A stretch of 7,714 nt of DNA from Patescibacteria group bacterium (GTDB lineage Bacteria > Patescibacteriota > Minisyncoccia > Minisyncoccales > Minisyncoccaceae): NCBI GenBank assembly GCA_030156465.1, contig JASGMO010000027.1, positions 1 through 7,714 of the forward strand, written 5' to 3'. A model generated the notes under the pieces. That model was not told where the DNA came from, searched no databases, and was given only the letters and a program-made list of their open reading frames with translations. Made by a program: the position numbers and the translations under genes. The first letter of the stretch is position 1. Each line of letters opens with the position of its first letter. Shown here in pieces: positions 1 to 5,991 of the stretch.

Positions 1-22
1 AGGCCTTTTTTAAGAAAAACAT
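1..22 (-). CDS. possible 5' end of a divergent gene (truncated by window edge)
   Basis: An ATG on the minus strand at 22-20 opens a frame reading Met-Phe-Phe-Leu-Lys-Lys-Ala up to the window edge. It is preceded by a purine stretch (AAAGAAG) that could act as a weak ribosome binding site, and a perfect TATAAT lies on the minus strand at 81-76, although no convincing -35 box stands the right distance before it. Only seven codons are visible, so this may be chance. If real, it would be divergent to the LysM/M23 gene and share its intergenic region. Confidence 0.2.
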
Positions 23-49
23 CTTCTTTTTTTGGTGTGGAAAAGTTTC

Positions 50-77
50 TTGACATATATGGTTATAAGGGTAGAAT
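50..77 (+). promoter_or_regulatory. sigma70-like promoter for the LysM/M23 gene
   Basis: A perfect -35 box TTGACA (50-55) is followed after 16 nt by TAGAAT (72-77), one mismatch from the consensus -10. Transcription would start near 84. It is the only strong promoter before the lone plus-strand gene and predicts a leader of 70 to 150 nt, depending on where translation begins. Confidence 0.6.
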
Positions 78-83
78 TATAGT

Positions 84-104
84 ATCCAGATAAATACGCT
101 GGAT
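84..104 (+). other. leader hairpin 1
   Basis: ATCCAG (84-89) pairs perfectly with CTGGAT (99-104) across a 9-nt loop. The hairpin starts almost exactly at the predicted transcription start and would cap the 5' end of the transcript. It has no U-tract long enough to be a normal terminator. A protective 5' stem or a chance pairing are both possible. Confidence 0.35.
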
Positions 105-120
105 TTTGATAACTATTAAT

Positions 121-149
121 CTACAAGATTTTAAACAGAAACCTTGTAG
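121..149 (+). other. leader hairpin 2
   Basis: CTACAAG (121-127) pairs perfectly with CTTGTAG (143-149). After one mismatch the stem can extend by three more A-T pairs (129-131 with 139-141), closing a short loop. It lies 16 nt after leader hairpin 1 and before the region encoding the hydrophobic signal segment, so it is probably in the untranslated leader or the first codons of the gene. Confidence 0.35.
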
Positions 150-235
150 CACGAATTATACTTACTAACGATAAAATTGATAAACTATTAAATAAGTTAG
201 GCAGAAAAAAGCTATTCTGGTCTTTTTTTGTTCTC

Positions 236-1231
236 TTGTGCTTTTGGATAACTATTTCAATGGGACAATCTGAAACGCCTAGATCATCAGCAATAACAAG
301 CTCACAGAGTCATTTTATCAGTGTTGCCGATGCTTTTCAACCTATTATTGGTAATTTAATCATTCAGCAAGAAAATGTCTTAGGAGCAATATCATCTCCC
401 CTATTTATTACTTCTGAAACGATGGCTTCCTTGTCTACAGAGGAATTTAATGAAGAAAAGCACATTATTAAGCATATGGTGGCACAAGGAGAAACATTGT
501 CTGCTATTTCTGAAAAATACAATATATCTGTAACAACAATACTCCTAGCTAACGATCTTAATAATTCTAAGATTTATCCCGGCCAGGAGCTTTTAATTTT
601 ACCAATTAATGGAATTCTTCATATGGTAGACAAAGGAGAAACAATAGAGGCCTTAGCAAAGAACTATTCTGCCAAGAAAGATGAAATTATTAGCTATAAT
701 AATCTTTCTTCTAATGGAGAAATATTTATAGGAGATATTATTGTTATCCCTAATGGAACGATGCCAAAACAGGTTGCTCCTACTATTGCAACAATCCAGA
801 CCAATACAAGTGTTTCAAATTCTTATTTCATTGTACCAACAAAAGGAATTATTACTCAGAGATCTCACTATGCATATACTAGTAGAGGAGTGGCATATTA
901 CAATGCAGTTGATATTGCTAATTCTATTGGAACACCAATCGTAGCAGCTGCAGGAGGAACGGTTCAGATTGTTAAGAATGTTTGGCCTTATGGAAACTAT
1001 ATTACAATTCTTCATCCAAATGGAGTAGTTACTCTTTATGCACACTTAAGTGCCTTTGCAAGAGGCATAACACCGGGTGTAAGCGTTTTGCAGGGTCAAA
1101 TCATTGGCTATATGGGTAACACAGGAAAAACTATTAACATGGGAGGAAATGGTTCTCATTTACACTTTGAGACGAGAGGAACCGCAAATCCTTTGAGAAA
1201 TTATGCTCTAGGAGCATCAGTTAGTTATTAA
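236..1231 (+). CDS. LysM-LysM-M23 (LytM-type) envelope protein
   Basis: Exported cell-wall protein: two LysM peptidoglycan-binding domains (about residues 79-123 and 128-172), each with the usual GET-L/I-x-A-I/L core, then an M23 domain (about 203-320). In the M23 part the Asp ligand (D226), the Tyr-Ala-His motif (H270) and the His-Leu-His motif (H308, H310) are present. The usual first His ligand, four residues before the Asp, is Tyr222, so metal binding and hydrolase activity are uncertain; it could be a regulatory LytM protein as in EnvC/NlpD. The given start is a TTG that cuts through a hydrophobic segment. The frame is open back to 113 and reads Gly-Arg-Lys-Lys followed by about 16 hydrophobic residues, a good signal peptide or anchor, so the true start is probably upstream. 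No in-frame ATG, GTG or other TTG exists there, only ATT (128, 155, 176), ATC (119) and ATA (158). Own promoter at 50-77; converges on the dksA-like gene. Confidence 0.85.
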   Translation: MCFWITISMGQSETPRSSAITSSQSHFISVADAFQPIIGNLIIQQENVLGAISSPLFITSETMASLSTEEFNEEKHIIKHMVAQGETLSAISEKYNISVTTILLANDLNNSKIYPGQELLILPINGILHMVDKGETIEALAKNYSAKKDEIISYNNLSSNGEIFIGDIIVIPNGTMPKQVAPTIATIQTNTSVSNSYFIVPTKGIITQRSHYAYTSRGVAYYNAVDIANSIGTPIVAAAGGTVQIVKNVWPYGNYITILHPNGVVTLYAHLSAFARGITPGVSVLQGQIIGYMGNTGKTINMGGNGSHLHFETRGTANPLRNYALGASVSY

Positions 1232-1596
1232 TTATTAGCGCACTCACTGTCTTTACACTTGCATACATCGCAAGTTTTTGCTTCAGGAAGAACCCTCAAG
1301 CGATCTTCAGATATTAATTCTCCGCAAGCACATTTGCCGTATTCCCCTTTTTCAATCTTTTCTAAAGCAGTGTTAACATCTTTTAGCTTTTCCTCTAGGG
1401 ATTTTTCAATAGGTAAAAGGTTTTCGTATTCTTCTACTTCGTCTGTTTTGTCTTCTTCGTCGCCATCCATTTGAGGGTATTTTGTTTCCCAATTATCTTT
1501 ACTTGTTTTTACAGCAAATTCACTAAGCTCTTTTTCAAGCTCTTCTTTTTTGTTTAGCAAATCTTCTTTTCTTTGGTTTATAAAATCTGGTGTCAT
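1228..1596 (-). CDS. TraR/DksA-family C4 zinc-finger protein
   Basis: 122 aa, close to the usual length of small DksA/TraR proteins. Members bind the RNA polymerase secondary channel and change initiation, often with ppGpp; that role here is by family only. An N-terminal Lys/Glu-rich coiled coil (about 5-28) is followed by an acidic linker (about 43-58), a second helix ending in the family signature Ala-Leu-x-Lys-Ile-x-x-Gly-x-Tyr-Gly (77-87), then the zinc finger and Arg-Leu-x-x-x-Pro (99-104). The second zinc knuckle is a normal CxxC (C109, C112). The first is Cys-Ala-Cys-Gly (C89, C91), one residue shorter than the family's CxxCG. Two more Cys (C114, C119) lie near the C-terminus. The ATG is 1 nt after the stop of the membrane peptide gene, with no Shine-Dalgarno, so translational coupling is likely. 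Last gene of the minus-strand operon; its stop overlaps that of the convergent M23 gene. Confidence 0.85.
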   Translation of the reverse strand: MTPDFINQRKEDLLNKKEELEKELSEFAVKTSKDNWETKYPQMDGDEEDKTDEVEEYENLLPIEKSLEEKLKDVNTALEKIEKGEYGKCACGELISEDRLRVLPEAKTCDVCKCKDSECANN

Positions 1597-1597
1597 A

Positions 1598-1687
1598 TTA
1601 TTTTAGCACCAAAAAAACAACAAAAGCTATGATTAATATGATTATTACTCTAATCATTATCTTAGAAAGAGTTGTTGGTTTTGGCAT
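1598..1687 (-). CDS. 29-aa single-helix membrane peptide (small ORF)
   Basis: A 29-codon frame with ATG at 1687-1685 and TAA at 1600-1598. The product begins Met-Pro-Lys-Pro-Thr-Thr-Leu-Ser-Lys, then has an unbroken run of Ile, Val, Leu, Phe and Ala from about residue 14 to 28 with one Arg before it and a terminal Lys: a single transmembrane helix with a positive N-terminal side. Its ATG shares the A of the upstream stop (TAATG) and its stop is 1 nt from the next ATG (TAATATG). This exactly fills the space between the coiled-coil and zinc-finger genes, which strongly supports a translated gene rather than spacer. Function unknown; it could anchor or regulate a membrane partner. I do not recognise a family. 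It is below the length that most gene finders accept. Confidence 0.7.
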   Translation of the reverse strand: MPKPTTLSKIMIRVIIILIIAFVVFLVLK

Positions 1688-3078
1688 TACGGTTTATTAA
1701 TCTTATCTTCAATTTCAAAAATTTGTGCTCTAATTTGCTTTGCCTTAGAAGCAACTTCTTGATATTTTTCTTTAATCGTCTTTCTATTAAAATCAAGACT
1801 CTCAAATTCGTCTTCTGTGTCCCACCTTTCTTTTTCAAGAGCCCTCCTTTTTTCTTCTAGTTCCATTCTTCTTTCGGCAATCTTTCTTAGTTCGCCCTCT
1901 TCTTTAGTTTCGGACTGTCTTTTTTCTAATATCTTAATTTCTTCTTCTATTGCTTCTTCGTTTGCTTTTATTGATGTTATATTTCTTTCTGCTTTATCTT
2001 GTTTCTTTGTATTTTCAAACATCTCTCTTTTAATGTCTTCCATTTTTTCTTCTAGGGGCTTGATTTCTATTTCTAGCTCTGCTTTTTGTTGATTTAAAAG
2101 AATGATTTCTTTGTTTCTTTTTAGTATCTCAATTTCTTGAGCAACATCTTTCTCTCTGATTGTTACTTTTTCAGCACTTAATTCGCATTCTTTTAATTGA
2201 AGCTCTAGTGACTTTATTTGATCTTCTTTTTCAAATATTTCTTTTTCAATGTTTGTTCTATCTTCTTCTATTTTCCACCTTTCTTTTTCAATAGACCTTT
2301 TTTCTTCTGGTCCTTCTGCTGCGGCCTCCCTTTCCTCTACTGCTTTTTTATCACTATCAACAATATTCTTCTTTTCTAGAAGCATTTCTATCTTCTTCTT
2401 ATTATTCTCTATTTCGTTACTGATTTCTTCCTTCCTTTTATCAAATGGCTTTCTTTCTTCTTCTATAGATTTTAAAACTTCTTCTAGTTCAAAAATTCTA
2501 TCAGCAATTGCTTTTAGTTTTTCTTCGTCTTCATTTACCTCTTCTTCAATTGCTTCGTCTTCATTTGTTTCCTCTTTGCTTTCCTCCGTTTGCCTTCTTT
2601 CCTCTGCTTCTTCTTCTGGATCTTCTAATCCTAGCTCAACTGCGCTTGGTAGTTCTTCTTCTTCCTCCTCTTCTTCTTCGGCAGCATCCTCCTCCTCTTC
2701 TTCTTCATCTTCTACCTCATCTTCAGCAGAAACTTCTTCTTCCCCTTGTTCTTCTTCGTTTACTCCTTCTTTTTCTAATTCCTCTTCTTCTTCACTTACT
2801 TCGTTATTAACAGTACTTTCAGTTTCCTCTTCTTCACTTACTTCTTCTTCAGCAACATCTTCTTTTGCCTCATCATCTTCTATCTCTTCTGCACCATCAT
2901 AGTCAGGCAATGGAATTTCAAGAACCACTTCCTCTTTTTGAGGAAAATCCTTAATGATATAGAAAGAAGACAAATCAATAGAGTCGTCTTCTCTGGGATA
3001 GACCATTGTCCCGGCTGCTTCCTTTAGGTCTTTCGTCATTGTAATAATTTTTCTTTTGTCTAAAAAGTTTTCTTCCAT
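1687..3078 (-). CDS. acidic low-complexity and coiled-coil protein, function unknown
   Basis: 463 aa without signal peptide or membrane segment, so probably cytoplasmic. Residues 1-62 are of mixed composition. Residues about 64-190 are dominated by Glu, with Asp, Ser and Val, including runs of six (125-130) and nine (134-142) Glu, and are likely disordered. Residues about 190-460 are a long charged coiled coil rich in Glu, Lys, Arg, Ile and Leu. The motif Glu-Lys-Glu-Arg-Trp occurs twice (264-268 and 415-419) in similar surroundings, and the DNA repeats too, so the coiled coil contains an internal duplication. I do not recognise a named family. It lies 20 nt after pnp, with no Shine-Dalgarno, and its stop overlaps the start of the membrane peptide. 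The first ATG (3078) is used; Met14 (3039) is an alternative. A structural or scaffold role is possible, and database hits to myosin- or SMC-like proteins would mean only shared composition. Confidence 0.75.
   Translation of the reverse strand: MEENFLDKRKIITMTKDLKEAAGTMVYPREDDSIDLSSFYIIKDFPQKEEVVLEIPLPDYDGAEEIEDDEAKEDVAEEEVSEEEETESTVNNEVSEEEEELEKEGVNEEEQGEEEVSAEDEVEDEEEEEEDAAEEEEEEEEELPSAVELGLEDPEEEAEERRQTEESKEETNEDEAIEEEVNEDEEKLKAIADRIFELEEVLKSIEEERKPFDKRKEEISNEIENNKKKIEMLLEKKNIVDSDKKAVEEREAAAEGPEEKRSIEKERWKIEEDRTNIEKEIFEKEDQIKSLELQLKECELSAEKVTIREKDVAQEIEILKRNKEIILLNQQKAELEIEIKPLEEKMEDIKREMFENTKKQDKAERNITSIKANEEAIEEEIKILEKRQSETKEEGELRKIAERRMELEEKRRALEKERWDTEDEFESLDFNRKTIKEKYQEVASKAKQIRAQIFEIEDKINKP
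1822..2308. repeat. pair of direct repeats inside the coiled-coil gene
   Basis: The 17-nt string CCACCTTTCTTTTTCAA occurs at 1822-1838 and again at 2275-2291, 453 nt (151 codons) apart. Each copy is followed by a further shared stretch CCTTTTTTCTTCT (1846-1858 and 2296-2308), offset by one codon. Both encode the Glu-Lys-Glu-Arg-Trp motif and its flank on the minus strand. It marks a duplicated coiled-coil segment. Confidence 0.65.
2509..2889. repeat. low-complexity GAA/GAG (TTC/CTC) tract
   Basis: This stretch encodes the Glu-rich segment of the coiled-coil protein and is nearly all pyrimidine on the + strand. It contains short direct repeats: TTCCTCTTCTTC followed by ACTTACTTC at 2824-2844, and the same with one extra TTC at 2779-2802. 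The pattern is that of replication slippage. The serine/leucine-rich frames on the opposite strand are by-products of this composition. Confidence 0.75.
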
Positions 3079-3098
3079 TTTTTGAAACTAAATTATAA

Positions 3099-5213
3099 TT
3101 ATTTCTTAGCTTCCTTTAATGATAGATTAATTCTACCCTGTTCGTCAATAGAGATTACTTTTACAGGAACGATGTCTCCAACTTTTACAACATCACTTAC
3201 TTTTTCAACTCTCTTTTCTGATAGTTGAGATATGTGAATCATGCCTTCTTGGCCTGGAAGTATTTCAGCAAAAGCACCAAAGTCAAGGACTCTTTTAATT
3301 AGTCCCTGGAACATTTCTCCAACAGCAACTTCTCTTGTAATGTTCTTAATCCATTCAACTGCTTTTTGTGCTGACTCTTCATTTTCAGCAGTGACAAAGA
3401 CCTCTCCCGTTTCTTCAATGTCAATTGAAACATTGCAGGTATCAATAATTTCATTTATTGTTTTTCCTCCACTTCCGATCACTTCACCGATTTGCTCTGG
3501 CTTAATTTTAAATGTGTAAATCCTTGGAGCATTTGGAGAAAGTTCTTTTCTCGGCTCAGAGATTACTTCTTTCATTTTTTGAAGTATTTCTAGTCGTGCC
3601 TTTTTTGATTGAAACAAGGCGGTTTTCATAATTTCTTGAGTGATTCCTCTTACCTTAATGTCCATTTGAAGAGCAGTAATTCCTTTTTCTGTCCCCGCTG
3701 CTTTAAAGTCCATATCACCATAGTGATCTTCTTCTCCCTGAACATCAGTTAAAACAACATATGATTTATCCTCAGTGGTTTTTTCATCATTCATTTCCAT
3801 CATTAGCCCCATTGCAATTCCAGAAACAGGTGCTTTGATTGGAACTCCTCCGTCCATTAGGGCCAAGCATGCTGCACAGGTTGACGCCATTGAAGATGAT
3901 CCATTTGAGCACAATACTTCAGAAACAAGACGAATTGTGTAAGGGAAAGTTTCAGCTTCTGGTATTATTGGCTTTAATGCTTTTTCTCCTAACATACCGT
4001 GACCAATTTCTCTTCTTCCTGGCCCTCTTAGTGGTCCAGTTTCACCAACACAAGATGGCGGAAAGTTGTAGTGGTGCATAAATCTTTTCTTTTCTTGTTT
4101 CTCCATTTCATCAAAAAGTTTTTGATCTCCCGGAGAGCCGAGCGTTAGAAAAGAAAGCACCCTTGTCTCCCCTCTTGAGAATAATCCTGTTCCATGAACC
4201 ATTGGTATTTTAGAAACATCACAAACAATATCTCTGATTTCTTCAATTCCTCTTCCTCTAAAACGAAGTCCTTTTTTAATTACAAACTCATGAATTAATT
4301 CTTCAGCATATTTTTCAAAGAATAAAAAACCATAATGAACAGCATTAGCGTCTTCAAGCTCTTTTAATTTTAGCGCAAGGTCATCTCTAATCTTATGCAT
4401 ATCATCTGTTGGATCTTTCTTAAGAGTATTTTCTATTCTGTTTCCAATAACTTCTTTGACAAGCTTTTCAACTTCTTCATTTTTTTGTGGCAGAGATATT
4501 TCTATTTTTTCTTTTCCAATCTTGCTTCTTATCTCATCTTGAAAATCAAGAATGTCTTGGTGATATTTTTTAGACATTTCTACACTCTTTAAGATTGTTT
4601 CTTCTGGTATTTCATTCATTCCTGCTTCAATCATATTAATCAAAATATCTTTTTTTGACTCTGATTTTAATCCAGATAGCAATAAGTCCATGTCTCCCTC
4701 CTCCCTTTCTTCAAATGTTGGAAAAACTTTTAGTTCTCCTTTTACAGATCCGATTCTAACAGGAGCAATTGGTCCGCCCCATGGAATGTCAGATGAATGT
4801 AGGACAATTGAAGCGGCTATCATTCCCAAAGATGCTAAGTCAGTTTCTTTGTCCCAAGAAAGACAAGTAAGGATTACCTGAACTTCTCTTCTAAAGTTTT
4901 TAGGAAATAGTGGTCTGACGGCTCTATCAATTAATCTTGAAGTTAAGATAGATTGTTCTGATGGTCTGCCCTCTCTTTTTGTAAATCTTGATCCCAATAT
5001 TTTTCCAACAGCATAGAACCTTTCTTCATAGGCCACAGTTAAAGGAAAGAAATCGATTCCCTCGATTTCTTTATTGCTCATTACGGCAGTTGCCATAATG
5101 ACAGTGTTGCCCATTTTAACGAAAGCAGAGCTATTGGTTCTTTCAGCAAGATTATTAAATTCTACTTCCAGTGTTTTATTATCAACATTTAGTTTAAAAG
5201 TTTCTGTTTTCAT
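3099..5213 (-). CDS. pnp: polyribonucleotide nucleotidyltransferase (PNPase)
   Basis: Phosphorolytic 3'-5' exoribonuclease that releases nucleoside diphosphates from RNA and acts in mRNA turnover as a ring-shaped trimer. 704 aa is the normal length. Domain order is complete: RNase PH 1 (about 10-140), helical domain (about 145-320), RNase PH 2 (about 325-550), KH (about 560-622) and S1 (about 630-700). Visible signatures: Lys-Arg-Glu-Gly-Arg-Pro-Ser (79-85), Phe-Pro-Pro-Ser-Cys-Val-Gly-Glu (384-391), Arg-Arg-Glu-Ile-Gly-His-Gly (400-406), Ser-Asn-Gly-Ser-Ser-Ser-Met-Ala (436-443) and Glu-Asp-His-Tyr-Gly-Asp-Met-Asp (495-502). D496 and D502 correspond to the catalytic aspartates of E. coli PNPase (D486, D492). 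The KH loop is Gly-Ser-Gly-Gly (580-583). The ATG is 2 nt after the rpsO stop, in the widely conserved rpsO-pnp order, so the two are co-transcribed. No Shine-Dalgarno is seen. Confidence 0.97.
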   Translation of the reverse strand: MKTETFKLNVDNKTLEVEFNNLAERTNSSAFVKMGNTVIMATAVMSNKEIEGIDFFPLTVAYEERFYAVGKILGSRFTKREGRPSEQSILTSRLIDRAVRPLFPKNFRREVQVILTCLSWDKETDLASLGMIAASIVLHSSDIPWGGPIAPVRIGSVKGELKVFPTFEEREEGDMDLLLSGLKSESKKDILINMIEAGMNEIPEETILKSVEMSKKYHQDILDFQDEIRSKIGKEKIEISLPQKNEEVEKLVKEVIGNRIENTLKKDPTDDMHKIRDDLALKLKELEDANAVHYGFLFFEKYAEELIHEFVIKKGLRFRGRGIEEIRDIVCDVSKIPMVHGTGLFSRGETRVLSFLTLGSPGDQKLFDEMEKQEKKRFMHHYNFPPSCVGETGPLRGPGRREIGHGMLGEKALKPIIPEAETFPYTIRLVSEVLCSNGSSSMASTCAACLALMDGGVPIKAPVSGIAMGLMMEMNDEKTTEDKSYVVLTDVQGEEDHYGDMDFKAAGTEKGITALQMDIKVRGITQEIMKTALFQSKKARLEILQKMKEVISEPRKELSPNAPRIYTFKIKPEQIGEVIGSGGKTINEIIDTCNVSIDIEETGEVFVTAENEESAQKAVEWIKNITREVAVGEMFQGLIKRVLDFGAFAEILPGQEGMIHISQLSEKRVEKVSDVVKVGDIVPVKVISIDEQGRINLSLKEAKK

Positions 5214-5215
5214 TT

Positions 5216-5482
5216 TTATTTCTCTAGCCCCACCTTCTTAATTACTTTTTTGTAAGATTCTTCATTTGTTCTTTTTAAGAACTTAAGAAGCTTTCTTCTG
5301 TTGCTTACCATTTTAAGAAGTCCTCTTCTAGAACTTACATCTTTTTTGTGCTTTTGAAGATGTTTTAATAATTTGTCTATCTCTTCTGAAAGCAATGCAA
5401 TTTGAACTTCAGCCGAGCCAGTATCTTTTTCGTTGACTTTGAAGTCGTCAACTATTTTTGTTTTCTGTTTTGTTGTTAACAT
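5216..5482 (-). CDS. rpsO: 30S ribosomal protein S15
   Basis: 88 aa, the expected length. S15 binds the central domain of 16S rRNA early in 30S assembly and takes part in an intersubunit bridge. Family signatures are clear: Asp-Thr-Gly-Ser-Ala-Glu-Val-Gln-Ile-Ala (20-29), His-Lys-Lys-Asp-Val-Ser-Ser-Arg-Arg-Gly-Leu-Leu (45-56) and Asn-Arg-Arg-Lys-Leu-Leu (61-66). The start is the ATG at 5482. The longer frame back to 5608 reads through the tRNA-Lys gene and gives only the well-known false peptide of a translated tRNA. The gene begins 23 nt after the tRNA and ends 2 nt before pnp. Its leader is A-rich without a Shine-Dalgarno. The C-terminus ends Gly-Leu-Glu-Lys, where many homologs have Gly-Leu-Arg-x. 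Confidence 0.96.
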   Translation of the reverse strand: MLTTKQKTKIVDDFKVNEKDTGSAEVQIALLSEEIDKLLKHLQKHKKDVSSRRGLLKMVSNRRKLLKFLKRTNEESYKKVIKKVGLEK

Positions 5483-5505
5483 ATTTTTATTCTTTATTAT
5501 TAGAG

Positions 5506-5578
5506 TGCCCCGTGAGGGACTTGAACCCCCGACCTTGAAGTTAAGAGCTTCCTGCTCTGCCAACTGAGCTAACGGGGC
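5506..5578 (-). tRNA. tRNA-Lys (anticodon CUU)
   Basis: A complete 73-nt cloverleaf. The acceptor stem GCCCCGT pairs with ACGGGGC, the D arm is GCTC/GAGC, the T arm is GGGGG/CCCTC with loop TTCAAGT, and the discriminator is A. The anticodon loop CTCTTAA has CTT at its centre (5545-5543), which reads AAG (Lys). The top pair of the anticodon stem (27-43) is a G-A mismatch; the other four pairs are normal. CCA is not encoded, so a CCA-adding enzyme must complete the end. It starts 5 nt after the stop of the pilin-like gene and ends 23 nt before rpsO, so it probably sits inside a protein-coding transcript and is freed by RNase P and a 3' nuclease. Confidence 0.93.
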
Positions 5579-5583
5579 AATTA

Positions 5584-5976
5584 TTATTGAAAAAACATTT
5601 TGGTCCACTCTGCTCCTCCGATTACATCAATGAATAGTTTTACTATTGCCCAAGCAAGGTAAACAATCATTAATCCAACCGCTATTGCAACCATGGCCGA
5701 TTTGCCTTGATTAAACTTACCTGGATCACCGCCTGATGTTATCATAATGATACCTGCCACTACAAAGCCGATAATAGCTAGCGTGGGAACAATTTGAAAA
5801 GCAACAAAATCAAAAACATTGCCAATCATTCCTGTTAGGTCCTCTGATGTACAAGCTTCTTGCCCTGGATTACCACAAGGAACTAGCCCACCAGACTCCT
5901 CTCCTAAAACAGGAGAAACAGTTAAAAACAATAGTATAAATAGAAGAAATATCTTCTTTGTTTTTGATAATGGCAT
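5584..5976 (-). CDS. small two-helix membrane protein, type IV secretion pilin-like (TrbC/VirB2-like)
   Basis: 130 aa. Residues 1-25 form a signal peptide (Lys-Thr-Lys-Lys, then a hydrophobic run ending Val-Leu-Gly). The mature part starts with Leu-Val-Pro-Cys-Gly (31-35) and a second Cys (C42), then has two transmembrane helices (about 56-79 and 93-117) joined by Gly-Gly-Asp-Pro-Gly-Lys. Size, two-helix layout and the Val-Pro-Cys-Gly motif fit the pilin-like proteins common in CPR genomes and related in shape to VirB2/TrbC. In those families such subunits build a secretion or DNA-uptake pilus; no other secretion gene is visible here, so the function is inference. The two Cys may form a disulfide. 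First gene of the operon, with promoter at 5992-6020 and a predicted leader of only about 9 nt. The tRNA-Lys gene follows after 5 nt. Confidence 0.75.
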   Translation of the reverse strand: MPLSKTKKIFLLFILLFLTVSPVLGEESGGLVPCGNPGQEACTSEDLTGMIGNVFDFVAFQIVPTLAIIGFVVAGIIMITSGGDPGKFNQGKSAMVAIAVGLMIVYLAWAIVKLFIDVIGGAEWTKMFFQ

Positions 5977-5991
5977 ATGTTTTATGGCGTC

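Noticed and set aside
1..10. AGGCC followed by Ts at the left edge as the end of a terminator
   Set aside because: The other arm of any stem would be outside the window, so it cannot be supported.
741..1045. Short frames on both strands inside the LysM/M23 gene
   Set aside because: They lie wholly within a gene with clear LysM and M23 domains and show no domain or promoter of their own.
1203..1217. ATGCTC/GAGCAT hairpin as an intrinsic terminator
   Set aside because: The stem is only 6 bp and no T-run follows on either strand; it lies within coding sequence of the M23 gene.
2249..2902. Serine-rich frame on the + strand (217 codons)
   Set aside because: It is the complement of the Glu-rich GAA/GAG codons of the coiled-coil gene and has no independent signal; the minus-strand frame is longer and lies in a tight operon.
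3241..4881. Several short + strand frames inside pnp
   Set aside because: They overlap a complete, well-conserved PNPase and are shadows of its codons.
5483..5608. N-terminal extension of S15 from an ATG at 5608
   Set aside because: The extension is the translation of the tRNA-Lys gene and of the end of the pilin gene. The true S15 start, with family length and motifs, is the ATG at 5482.
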